DNA of 64,000 nucleotides, from the NCBI GenBank assembly GCA_037953625.1, contig CM075656.1, forward strand, positions 69,459,001 through 69,523,000. The letters are read 5' to 3'. Shown piece by piece: positions 55,564-64,000 of the stretch (its first letter is position 1; every line of letters begins with the position of its first letter). The notes beneath the pieces are model-generated. The model saw nothing but the letters and a program-made list of their open reading frames with translations. It was not told the DNA's origin and did no database searches. Both the position numbers and the translations under genes were made by a program. This DNA comes from Crotalaria pallida. Taxonomy: Eukaryota > Streptophyta > Magnoliopsida > Fabales > Fabaceae.

Positions 55564-57945
55564 AAGTCCAGGAGTAGGTTAACCTACGAACTTGCTTAAA
55601 GTTCGTACCAGTGCATAGGGGTGTAACGGTCCGGTCCGGTCCGATCTGTGAGTCATATTATGGACAGGATCGTTCAATTTAGTATGGTCTGGCCCGGTCC
55701 GGTCCCAACATTATTTATCCTCAAAGACCGGACCAGATCGGACCATCATCAGACAGTTCATGAATGGTCCGATCCGGTCCGATCCGGTCTGGTCTATTTT
55801 GTTTTTTTTCCTGTTTTTTCTTTAAAATCAAGCAAAAATATGAAAAAATAGCATAATACATACTGCACACTAAAAAGTAGTATTAAGTGCAAACATTGCT
55901 AGTTTACTACATCACAACAAAGGACTACATCACAAGACAACAACAACCAACATTATTACATTCCAACCAAGTTTAAATTCCTACATTAGTAGACAACATA
56001 GTAGCATTGATTCATTCATTCAAAACACTACAACAATTCATAACAACAAAGCAGCATAAGACCACAATACCTCCAACAACTCATAACAACCAGCATAATG
56101 CTATTTAAAGGCTTCATAATTAGAAGGATTTTCAAAACCTAATGCTAATGAAAATATATGTAAAACAGTAAAACACAAAAAAGGAAAAAAATGATTTAAA
56201 TACTTAATTAGTTAATTATTGGATTTAAAAAAAGGGAAAAAAAACCAGATCAGCAAAGGAGAAGGGAGAAGGGAGAAGCAAACCTCTGGAGGCGGAGGCG
56301 GAGGCAACGGCGAAGAATGGAACTCGTGGAGACTCGGACTCGAACTCGAACGGGACTGCGACGGGACTCGAACTCAAACGAAGGGGACGACGGAACGAAG
56401 GCGTGGTGAGAAGACTGAAGGATCTGGGCGGTGTGGGCGATGGCGGAACGAAGGGGACGACGGAGGCTGAAGGAGTAGAGTATGGGTGAATTTTGAGAGA
56501 GGCAGCAGGGCTGAAGGAGTGAGAGGGGTATGACTTAAGATTAGGGTTGTGACTTGTGAGTAGTGGACTATCAGTATCTGTAGGTTTTTTTTTTTTTTTA
56601 AAAATTATTAACCCTATCGATCCGGTCCGGTCCCAACGGTCTAAGAATATATAAGACCGTGAACCGGACCGTTCAAGTATGGTCTGAATTTTTGGGACCG
56701 GACTGGACTGCATTTTTCGGTCTAGTCCGGTCCAGTCCGAGCGGTTTCGCGGTCTCGGACCGGGTCACTTACACCTCTACCAGTGCATAGTTCTCATCCA
56801 ACGGATCCAAACAATACTAAAATATGAGGGTGGAGGTTAAAAATTTCTAACCAACACCCCAAATTTTGAAGGGACACAAGAAAAGCCCCACAATCATCTC
56901 CCTCAGCTCAAACCCAAAGAACCACTGTCGTTGATGCTTATCTACGCTAAGAGCAGCAGCGATGTCGAAACTGCAACATCGTTGTTGACGGAGAAGAAGT
57001 TGGTGGTGGAGGATTGTGTAACAATACCGGTTTTTATATCTAACTATTGAACAAGTAAACTTATAAAATGCAATAGCAATAGTAAATGGAATCAAGCTTT
57101 ATTAATATGGAATTGTCTTTACTCTTAATTCAGTAATTCGATCACTAACACAAGAGAGGGGACAATGTATACAGAGAATCAATGGTAATGAAAGCATGAA
57201 AATAGAAAGTAACTGAGAGGGAGAGGATAAAGGAAGACGGGGAGGAAAGGAATCTCAATTCATCATTCTTCACCCTTTTTCCATTTAGTCTTTTGCCTTT
57301 TAACCACTTTCTCATCCTCAAGGCCATGTGGCACTTGTTTGCACCTATATTAATTCCCCAATTCAACCTTAGGGTCGTTACATATTGGTCGGCGGTGAAG
57401 AAGAGGTGGGAGGCAGGGGAGATGCCGTTGCCAGAAGGAGTAATTTTCATGGAAGAAATCAGCTCATGAGTCACTAAGAATGGAGCATGAGCCTATGTTC
57501 GACCCATTTTTGTTTTATGAGAATGAAAAGTTTTAGGGAAATAGAGCAGTCACATTTCAAGAATTGTTAGTTATTGCAGAGCTAGTTGCAATGATAAAAA
57601 AAACTTTAGTAACTCCGTGGATTTGTGCAAATTTATTGATTGAATAGCCTTTTAACTAAGTGGCCTCTCTCACTTGCTATGTTGAAGGTGGTTATGGAGT
57701 TGAACATTTAATAAGATGGTGGTGGCAGTGAGGGAGAGAAGAGATCACATGCAATGGGTTTGAGAAGGGTGTGACGAAGACGATCATGATGCTTCTCGTG
57801 TGTCCCTTCCAAAGTTGGTGTATTTGTCAGCAATTTTAAATTTCCACCCTTAGATTTTAGTATTGTTTAATATCTATTGGATGAAGAGTTTGCACCAGTA
57901 CAAACTTTAAGCAGGTTCGTAGCTTAACCGTCTTCACAAGTCCAA
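55564..57945. mobile_element. Inner inverted-repeat element
   Basis: CTACGAACTTGCTTAAAGTT and CAATACTAAAATATGAGGGT at the left (split by the hAT element) are mirrored by AACTTTAAGCAGGTTCGTAG and CCCTTAGATTTTAGTATTG at the right. The interior (about 56880-57780) has no recognised gene. It lies wholly inside the 54.6-60 kb fold-back element. Confidence 0.65.
55616..56779. mobile_element. hAT-type element with 8-bp TSD
   Basis: Ends TAGGGGTGTAACGG and CTTACACCTCTA, flanked by perfect CCAGTGCA repeats (55608-55615 and 56780-56787). Subterminal arrays of GGTCCGGTCC/GGACCGGACC are unusually dense. No transposase; the arms give spurious frames on both strands (56219-56713). Confidence 0.85.
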
Positions 57946-58544
57946 TAACATAGGTGTTAATTTGTGATACTTATGTGTAACCATTTTCAGGTAGAGTCAG
58001 AAAAGCTTCGCAATAACCTGTGGTGTTGATGTAAAAAGTTATAAGCTTATAAGAGGGGAGATTCTTTTGTATTTGGTCTATTCTTTTGTATTGGTCTAAC
58101 ACGATAAGGTAAGATGTTAGAAGAGTGTGACTGATTGACAAGCAAATATGACATCTTGTTGGTTATGTGGTGTAGAAATTTAGATAGTGGTCAAGAAAAG
58201 AAATTGACTCCTCTATGTTATTTCTAGCATAATATAGTTCACTCATTTGAACCATCTTTATTATGCTCATTTGTTGAATTTGAGACTTAACAACATCTGA
58301 ATCTCATAATTGTTAAGTTCAACTACTGTAATTCTAATCTTGCTCTCTAAAATCTAAATTGAGCAAGTTTTTCCAACTATTAGCTATTATATTAATTGTA
58401 AAAATGTAATTTTTTTGGAGTCTATATCTGTATTTGCCATTTGAGCTTCAATAGCCACATCAGTTCAAGTTTCAATAGCCACATCAGTTCAAGTGTTCTA
58501 CATAAAATTGGATCTTGTTCAAAGTTATAAAAAATTTAAAAGCA

Positions 58545-58690
58545 ATGAAATTGCTCTTTTGGAATGAATCAATATTTTTTATATCTTCACATTTGCCGTT
58601 TGCAATTTGATAACTTGTAATGCACAAATTCTCGCAATTCAATACTTCAGCAGACTTAAACTTGTTTTTTTTTTTGCTAAGCAATTGATG
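58545..58690 (+). repeat. Direct repeat, copy 1 of 2
   Basis: TTTGCAATTTGATAACTTGT and CAGCAGACTT landmarks, repeated at 59080-59220 with several differences. Confidence 0.65.
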
Positions 58691-59079
58691 ATGATAACAT
58701 AGGCTTTGATTAATGAAGATAAAATGGTCTGACAGAGAGTACAACAACCCCGTTACATATACATCCAGTCCACACAAACTACCCACCCTAATTACATCAA
58801 ACATGAAGTCACCATCCAACCAAAGGGTACAACCACTGCTTCACAACACTTAACCCCCAACCAATACCATACGAACTGTCACGGTTGCCACAACCAATAC
58901 TCATACCAGAACTTCTAAGTACAAAGAAAACCAGCAATAACATATCAATTCACACCTAAATGCAATAGTCTGTGAGACAATATAATAGGTTCGTCTCATA
59001 TTTGAATAGAAACATTACCATTTTCTTGCAAAAAATGCATATCTAGCTAACATACTAGTCCATTCTTAACGACATGCAC

Positions 59080-59220
59080 CTTTAGCGAATTTTTGAAATG
59101 AATCGATATTTTTTTTTTAATCTTCACATATGCCGTTTGCAATTTGATAACTTGTAATTCATGATTTCTTGGCATTCGATACTGGAGCAGACTTCAAATT
59201 TTTTTCACTAAGCAATTTTG
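59080..59220 (+). repeat. Direct repeat, copy 2 of 2
   Basis: Second copy of the 58545-58690 block (GCCGTTTGCAATTTGATAAC ... GGAGCAGACTTC ... CACTAAGCAATT), about 535 bp downstream, inside the large fold-back element. Confidence 0.65.
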
Positions 59221-60043
59221 TTTGATAGCTCTATCTCTATGGCCATGATAACAACTCAGCGACTGTTGGAGACTCGAACGGCGGTGGAAGACGCGTCACG
59301 GTGGTGGACGAACACGTCACGGTGGCATGAGGAGAGGGACGAACGCGAGCGGCGGCGAAAGACGCGAGCAACGACAAACCCGAGCAGCAAGTGAGGAGAG
59401 AGGGGACGAACAGGAGCGACGACCAGGGGAGATCGGCGGCGCGAGGGGCAATGGTTGACGACGGTGGGCAGTGATAAGGGGCGGTGGCTGTTGAAGGTCG
59501 TATAGGGTTTGGAGGGAGTAATTGATTTACAATTTGGAAAATTTTTACATCTGATTGGGATTTAGAGGTTCGAGGGAGGAAAAAGATTTTATTTTTTTAA
59601 CTTTTTAATTAGGATAATATTCATTTTACTAAAATAACTTCGTTATAGTTTTGTTTTCTAAATGCTGAAAATGGGTTTTTTGTCTAAAATATTTGGTACA
59701 CATTGCTAACATGATCCTTTTAGAATAAGAGAATATTCATGTTAGCAATCCCCAATGCAATAATATCATCCTTAATTGATCATAGATGCATACAACACAT
59801 CACATCACGTTTTAAGTGTTTCCCATCCACATTTAACAGGAAAAACCAAAACCATAACATTTTGTAATGCAGAGACCAAAAGCAAAATTCTTTTTTTTTT
59901 TTTTTTGCAAAGATCAATTTCAAAAAGATCAATATTTACTGGACCATTTTGATATTTAAGGTTTTTTTTTAATTACTTGTGATAGGTTCACAAGCCACCG
60001 TGATGATGCCACATGTTAGGTTTCAGAATAACCCTTGAATGGA

Positions 60044-60184
60044 GGAGAAATTATTAGGTGGTCCGGGACTTCATGGTCCAGAACAATCACCATCATTTAT
60101 TATTTATTTTTAAAATTTTTTAGCATAATGAACGGTTGAGATGAGTCTGGACCACCATGGTCCAGGACCAACTAATAATTTTCC
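60044..60184. repeat. Small inverted-repeat MITE
   Basis: AAATTATTAGGTGGTCCGGG with CATGGTCCAGA mirrors TCTGGACCACCATGG and CCAACTAATAATTT; 141 bp, non-coding. Confidence 0.65.
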
Positions 60185-60784
60185 TTAAACTTGCATTGAG
60201 GCATGGATGCAATATTGATCTGGATCATTAATAAAATAAATATAATTAAAAAAATGAAATGAATGGCTCAAATCAAGCAGGAGAATAGAATGGAAATACA
60301 TTTTTACCCTTCTTCTTTCTCCCTCGTCTTCTCATCATCGCCAAACCCACCAAACATAGCTTTGCCTGGTAGAACCCATGGGTCGAACCTGTACAAATCG
60401 ATTCAACAATAATTGGGAGATAAAAACTATGGCCAGCAACCTCGAGGCACAAGTATTGAATGAAGTGCTCACAGGGTGCAAACAATAAGGGTAGGGGTAA
60501 GAATGGCTTTTCGCAAATCCAAATTATAATATAGAATTAAATATATTAAAAATGCATCCATACCTCAAAACAAGTTTAATGCATCAAAGAATTCCTCTAG
60601 GTTTCTTTTCTTCCTGAACATTCTACGATCCTAATTCGCTGTGAGCACCCGTGGCAGCCACGCACCTCATTAAAACGAATTGAAATGACAAGAACACCCT
60701 TCCTTGTACAAATTATCCATCTCATTTAACATTTAAGTTCTAACATAACAACCAGCTCTGCAGAATAAAGGAATAAAAAAATCA

Positions 60785-63537
60785 ATGGCTTCCAAGGCGG
60801 TGGCGATGGCAGCGGAGAAACTCGGCACGGCGGCGCGTCGTCAAGCGGTGACGTTAACTGACTCCGCCGCGTCGCGAATACGACAGTTGTTAGAGCAGCG
60901 TCAGAGGCCCTTCTTGAAGCTCGGAGTCAAGGCTCGCGGTTGTAACGGCTTATCCTACACCCTCAATTACGCAGGTCTCTCTCCCTCGTTCTCTATTTTT
61001 CTCTCTATTTCGATTAAGCAATTTGCAATAGAATGTGGAAAATGATTATTTGGTTTTGTTTGTGAAACAATTATTATCAAATATAAATCGTGTTTAATTT
61101 AGCGAGATTAATTTAGCTTATATATCTGATTTATGCTATACTGATTTATACTATACTAATTACTAATTTGAGTAATTTGTGTTGTTCCTAGCTCCTAAGT
61201 TCTAACTTAGCTGAATTAGTTAGGAATTTATTATGTCTTAGATTCTCTATGCTATTAGAGGATGAGCATCTTAGGTTGCCTCCTTGTGACTTGGAGGTCT
61301 TGGAAACAACCTCTCTGCTTTTGGGGGTAAGACTGCGTGCATCTATCTCTCTGGACCCTTACCAGGTGGGAGCCTTGTGTTAGATTATTTTAATAATGTA
61401 TGGTGGCTCTTATAACTTATAGAACTGGTTCTTATTGAAGTGGGTTCGATGTGATGGTGGTTAACCTTGTTTAGGAAGTTAGAATCGGATGAGGTTTCCT
61501 TTTAAATGAAAAGGTCCCTTACCTCCCTAGACCCTCATCAGGTGTGAGTCTCGTGCGCAAAGCCGCCTTTTTTTTTTTTTTCTTTTTTTAAAGAATATCT
61601 ATGTTATGATATAGGATGCTTTAAGTTGGTTCGAGTGGCAAGGAGTTCGGTTCCTTGTAAGAAAGTGTTTCGAACTTTGAATGAAAAATTAAGCATTTGG
61701 AAAAGTTTGCGCTCTTAAATGAATCTTGAGGGTCTCGAATCAAACAAATCATTGGATGATCTGTCTTTGGTTCATTTACTGATTCTTGTGCCTTTGGTTG
61801 CTTTCATATGCATATCTTTTGGGTTAAGAAGTTTGGATGATTGAATTAAGAAAGTAAAATTACAAGAAAAAAATGGAATACACATTTGGGATGATCAAAT
61901 AAATTGTACCTTGAAGTTTGTCATTGAGGAAGTGGCACCAGTTATAAAACAGTTAATGGAACTTGAGAAGCTACGTAAGAACAACAAGAAAGCTTTATTC
62001 CACTAGATGAAGCCGGCTATAATTGACCAGCACCATTGGGCAACATTTATAACTCATATCTTATAAAGCTTATGTTCCATATACTCTGTTCCTTCTACTC
62101 TGTCATCTTACTACTGCTTAACTCAAGTTTGAAAGTTAATCCAAAGCATGCCCACTTGTGTTTTTGTTCACCTAACCTCATTAATTAGATTAACCCACTC
62201 TCCCGACTAATAAGGATTTGGACTAAGGGCCTGATACTAAATACACTAAATTGTAATAGAGACACTAACTCTTTGATTTTCCCAATAAGTATGCCAAATA
62301 CTAAGGTAAAGAGCTGCAACTCAAAGTTGTCTTTTGCTGCAAACATATTTTTGTATGAACTTTCATGTCACACATTTGAGCATCATTGAGAAAAGTTTAA
62401 TCCTGTTGGGCGTTTAATATTTTCTTTGTGTTGATTATAACTTAGACCTTTGGCTTCCTGTTATTTCGACAGATGAAAAAGGAAAATTTGATGAGTTGAT
62501 TGAGGATAAGGGTGTCAAGATATTGATTGATCCGAAGGCTCTTATGCATGTCATTGGGACTAAGATGGATTTTGTAGATGATAAACTAAGGTAAATGTTT
62601 TCTTTAATCCTTCTTTATGTCCCTCTTGTATTTTTGTTTTGTGGTTTTTGTTTTATTGTATTGATATTTTTGGAATGGGGTGAGGAAATCTCTTGATAAA
62701 CAATTGCATATCTTGGGATATAGAGATCCTAAATTATCATCTTAAATGTCAAAACTGCTCCTAGTAGACCAAGATAAGTTATTAATTCTGCCATCATGAA
62801 TCTTAATGAATTAGACCAGCCTGTTCGTTACTTTTGGATGGAAGAATTCATCCTTGCTAAGTTTCTCTGCTTACAGTTTCCATTTGGGTTGTCTGATATT
62901 GGAAAATGCTCATATATTTTCAAAATTGTCTGATATTGAGGTCAACTCAAAACACTCAATTATAGTAATCATTAGTGAGTTTCTTCTCCCCTTAATGCTG
63001 CCACTGTTGTGACGCTGCAATTTTCGCCATATCTCCTCTCCTGCCTTTCCACACTGCTAAATGCTAATCCATACATCTATAGATCCTGTGAACTAGAAAT
63101 TTTGTTCTTATATGCTCTCAAATTTCATGCTTTCATTTTGGAACATATTCAGACATTGATCAACTTGTGATGATACATTGAACATGCATAGATTTCTACA
63201 ATAGTCGGTTATGTCCAAAACCCAGATATCTTGTCAGTTGTCTTGATGGTTAGACACATCACTAAGGATGATCATAATGAAATGTTGCCTGAATCTGTTT
63301 ACAGTTATTATTTGTTGTGCTTGATTCTGTTGCTCCTTCTCCTGCTTTGGATTTTTTTCCCCTCTTAATGTGTGATATAATAATTGTTGGTGTCTTTGAC
63401 AGTGCTTTTGTTTTAATCGCTACTTTTTTTTTCTTGCTAGGTCTGAGTTTATTTTTGTCAATCCAAACTCTAAAGGCCAGTGTGGTTGTGGTGAATCTTT
63501 CATGACCACAACCAGTAGTGGAACTGCTAAGCCATGA
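60785..63537 (+). CDS. ISCA1: Iron-sulfur assembly protein IscA-like 1, mitochondrial
   Basis: A-type Fe-S carrier that takes part in late [4Fe-4S] cluster assembly in mitochondria. Three exons, 60785..60974, 62473..62590, 63441..63537, 134 aa, GT-AG junctions in agreeing phases. The N-terminal ~25 residues (MASKAVAMAAEKLGTAARRQ) are Ala/Arg-rich and nearly free of acidic residues, a plausible presequence. The A-type domain follows: LTDSAASRIRQLLEQRQRPF, the first ligand Cys53 in KARGCNGLSY, the DEKGKFDELIEDKGVKILID segment, and the C-terminal CGCGESF with Cys117 and Cys119. All three ligand cysteines are present. The C-terminus FMTTTSSGTAKP fits plant mitochondrial IscA-like 1. Intron 1 (1.5 kb) holds SINE-derived sequence. 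Assignment among the IscA-like paralogues is by motif, not phylogeny. Confidence 0.92.
61245..61585 (+). repeat. Au-type SINE-derived sequence in ISCA1 intron 1
   Basis: TTGGAAACAACCTCTCTGCT and GTAAGACTGCGTGCATCTAT resemble the Au SINE body and CAGGTGGGAGCCTTGTG its 3' end. A second 3'-end-like piece (CATCAGGTGTGAGTCTCGTG) followed by a T-run lies at 61540-61585. Probably two overlapping or rearranged copies. Confidence 0.5.
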
Positions 63538-64000
63538 AATGGTTGAACCAAACTTATGAAGTCATTGATTTAATTGATGAACACACGAATACAAGTAATT
63601 TTGCCTTCGAGGACAAGGAAACTGAAACTTTTGGTAATCAGAACAAATGATTACTTTTCAATGAGTTCTCTGAAGCTGATGCTAATAAGGCTTAGGACAA
63701 CAATTTGTATTATCATAACATGAGGTTTCTGATTCGAATGTACAATTTTTTGTATTATGGAAATTGTTGTATACTTGTATAGTTTGTAGGTTACTATTAT
63801 TGAAATAAATTTCATTTCGTATCAGCAGATTCAATGCTGAACAAATTTTTCTTCTAAAATTCCAACTTGTAGATTGTGCTTTTGCTATGTTATCACTGTT
63901 ATGACAGGCATTTGTAAGGAGCAGCACATAATGAAGAATAAGACAGAGACATTCTTGTAAAAGCAAATTTTCGTCAAATCAAGGATCAACCATTTGAATC
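63538..64000. other. ISCA1 3' UTR and flank
   Basis: Sequence downstream of the ISCA1 stop; AT-rich with several possible polyadenylation signals. The 94-codon open frame on the minus strand has no recognisable domain. Confidence 0.4.

Larger units (their letters stand above)
54612..59963. mobile_element. Large fold-back element with ~750-bp arms, hosting nested elements
   Basis: Left arm about 54612-55400 and right arm about 59260-59963 are inverted copies. Paired landmarks: AAATATCAAAATG and CATTTTGATATTT; TTGCTAACATGAGTATCCTC and a GAATATTCATGTTAGCAAT counterpart; GGTACACATTGCTAACATGA and its complement; CAATCAGAT with ATCTGATTGG; CACCGCC...TCAACC with GGTTGA...GGCGGTGG. The inner ends of the arms are GC-rich and give fortuitous open frames (55005-55460). 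Long arms suggest a non-autonomous Mutator or fold-back element. No transposase is recognised and the target duplication is unclear. Confidence 0.7.

Noticed and set aside
56219..56713. Overlapping frames on both strands in GC-rich DNA
   Set aside because: Inside the hAT element's subterminal region; both strands are open only because of base composition.
19283..63537. CIA1 and ISCA1 as a functional Fe-S gene cluster
   Set aside because: They are 33 kb apart with unrelated genes and many elements between, act in different compartments, and plant gene order gives no reason to expect co-regulation.

Overview
The window is nuclear DNA of a flowering plant: interrupted genes with GT-AG (and two GC-AG) introns, a chloroplast-targeted FtsZ, a cryptochrome inhibitor found only in plants, and repeats typical of eudicots. 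The repeat families (fold-back elements built on a 'ttaattgcacttttggtccc' motif, tRNA-derived SINEs, a Tat-lineage gypsy element) suggest a legume. That is inference; I do not name a species.

Six host genes can be modelled exon by exon. They are RPL10A (minus, 1005-3648), the complex III subunit QCR9 (minus, 6210-7808), the cytosolic Fe-S assembly WD40 protein CIA1 (plus, 19283-27315), a BIC-type cryptochrome inhibitor (minus, 28543-29007), plastid FtsZ2 (minus, 45746-49843) and a mitochondrial IscA-like Fe-S carrier (plus, 60785-63537). All are intact: joined exon lengths are multiples of three and predicted lengths fit their families (216, 68, 347, 154, 482 and 134 aa). They are unrelated housekeeping or regulatory genes, not a cluster. 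CIA1 and the IscA protein both serve Fe-S biogenesis, but in different compartments and 33 kb apart.

The rest is mostly mobile DNA, much of it nested. 0-8 kb: two small genes with MITE and SINE pieces. 8-19 kb: a 1.4-kb fold-back element, a three-level MITE nest, a hAT-like element, Helitron-like ends and AT-rich repeats. 19-27 kb: CIA1, whose sixth intron holds a 5'-truncated RTE-type LINE with an 18-bp target duplication. 29-33 kb: a run of five related MITEs and a SINE. 34.3-43.2 kb: an 8.9-kb Ty3/gypsy element lying on the minus strand, itself inserted in a SINE. 43.7-45 kb: a hAT-type element with a nested MITE. 50-60 kb: more fold-back elements, ending in a 5.4-kb element with long arms that carries an inner inverted-repeat element, which in turn carries a hAT element.

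The most unusual object is the gypsy element. It has both LTRs, a perfect 5-bp target duplication, primer-binding site and polypurine tract. Protease, reverse transcriptase and RNase H are deleted, so gag abuts the C-terminal half of integrase. On the opposite strand it carries a multi-exon plant-mobile-domain gene with three phase-consistent introns and several frameshifts, followed by 76-bp tandem repeats. Extra antisense ORFs of this kind are known in Tat-lineage elements; the spliced structure in a deleted, apparently trans-mobilised carrier is the part most worth following up.
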